Positions 40,126 through 40,259 of a DNA stretch of 40,259 bases are shown one piece after another; positions within the stretch are counted from its first letter, which is position 1; the number at the start of each line of letters is the position of its first letter. Below the pieces are notes generated by a model. It did no database searches. It was not told where the DNA came from and worked only from the letters and a program-made list of their open reading frames with translations. Made by a program: the position numbers and the translations under genes. The DNA comes from an uncultured Clostridia bacterium (GTDB lineage: Bacteria > Bacillota > Clostridia > Christensenellales > Aristaeellaceae), in contig CAKUKP010000014.1 in the NCBI GenBank assembly GCA_934663625.1, forward strand, positions 1 to 40,259, written 5' to 3'.

Positions 40126-40259
40126 TCAAAGAAGCCAGATTGCGAGCATGCAATCTGGCTTCTTATACGATAAAAAGGCAGGAAAAAGCGAGCGCGACCA
40201 CTTATGGATCGCGAATTTTTTCAAATTCATCGCAGCAAATTTGAGCTTGACCCAGGCGG
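40126..40259 (-). mobile_element. C-terminal end of an IS1182/IS4-like transposase (runs off right edge)
   Basis: The minus strand is open from the window edge to TGA at 40128-40126 (43 full codons). It reads AWVKLKFAAMNLKKFAIHKW followed by a hydrophobic tail ending LAIWLL. The FAAMNLKKFA block is typical of the end of DDE transposases of the IS1182 type, where a similar FACMNLKKLA is common. The rest of the gene lies outside. It is convergent to aspS. Confidence 0.65.
40129..40164. repeat. 15-bp-arm inverted repeat in the transposase 3' end
   Basis: AAGAAGCCAGATTGC and GCAATCTGGCTTCTT are perfect complements around GAGCAT. It lies within the last codons of the transposase fragment and may be a terminator stem or part of an IS end. 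Confidence 0.7.

Overview
The window is one contiguous piece of a GC-rich (roughly 55-60 %) genome from Bacillota, most likely an anaerobic, Clostridia-like gut bacterium. The evidence is two T-box riboswitches in front of aminoacyl-tRNA synthetase genes, strong GGAGG-type ribosome binding sites, TTGACA/TATAAT promoters, a YesN/YesM-type two-component pair, a hisS-aspS pair and an XpaC/TelA pair. The order or genus cannot be fixed from the sequence; a Christensenellales-like lineage is only a guess. There is no rRNA, tRNA, CRISPR array or prophage. The only mobile DNA is a transposase tail at the right edge.

Left part (1-9 kb): an xth-xpaC-telA operon (minus) diverges from a SuhB-like phosphatase gene (plus) across a compact promoter region with a palindrome. 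Then come a cysteine T-box with cysS, an ECF sigma factor with a translationally coupled large membrane anti-sigma-like protein, a 3'-truncated trmO that keeps its promoter and terminator, and a serine hydrolase.

Sugar region (9-18 kb): all genes on the minus strand. Read 5' to 3' they are a YtfQ-like lipoprotein, a YesM-type histidine kinase, a YesN-type AraC response regulator, then ytfQ-ytfR-ytfT-yjfF. This looks like a complete sense-and-import unit for galactose/galactofuranose-type sugars: an extracellular binding lipoprotein probably feeds the kinase, and the regulator probably activates the transporter promoter, which has a good -10, a poor -35 and two direct repeats 20 bp apart.

Middle (18-30 kb): dinB with a perfect promoter overlapped by an 11-bp-arm palindrome; diverging from it, a small Cys-rich protein overlapping a short radical SAM protein gene, then a 1000-residue secreted lipase-like/multispanning membrane protein whose C-terminus resembles YhhN/TMEM86. 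Next are a CNNM/CBS/CorC protein with a zinc-ribbon DUF2007 protein, and a 2-oxoacid dehydrogenase operon with a triple-lipoyl E2 and a fused E1 alpha-beta, but no E3.

Right part (30-40 kb): a Na+/phosphate cotransporter with PhoU-like tail, a PhoB/PhoR-like pair, a Nudix hydrolase, about 350 bp of non-coding DNA with an unusual cluster of hairpins, an AlaX-type tRNA-editing protein, a histidine T-box with hisS-aspS, and the C-terminal end of a transposase.

The best candidates for something undescribed are the Cys-rich protein/radical SAM pair with a nested lipoprotein start, the lipase-YhhN-like fusion, the anti-sigma-like protein with a solute-binding-like ectodomain, and the multi-hairpin element at 35.1-35.3 kb. 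All function calls are from reading the sequence; no database search was run.
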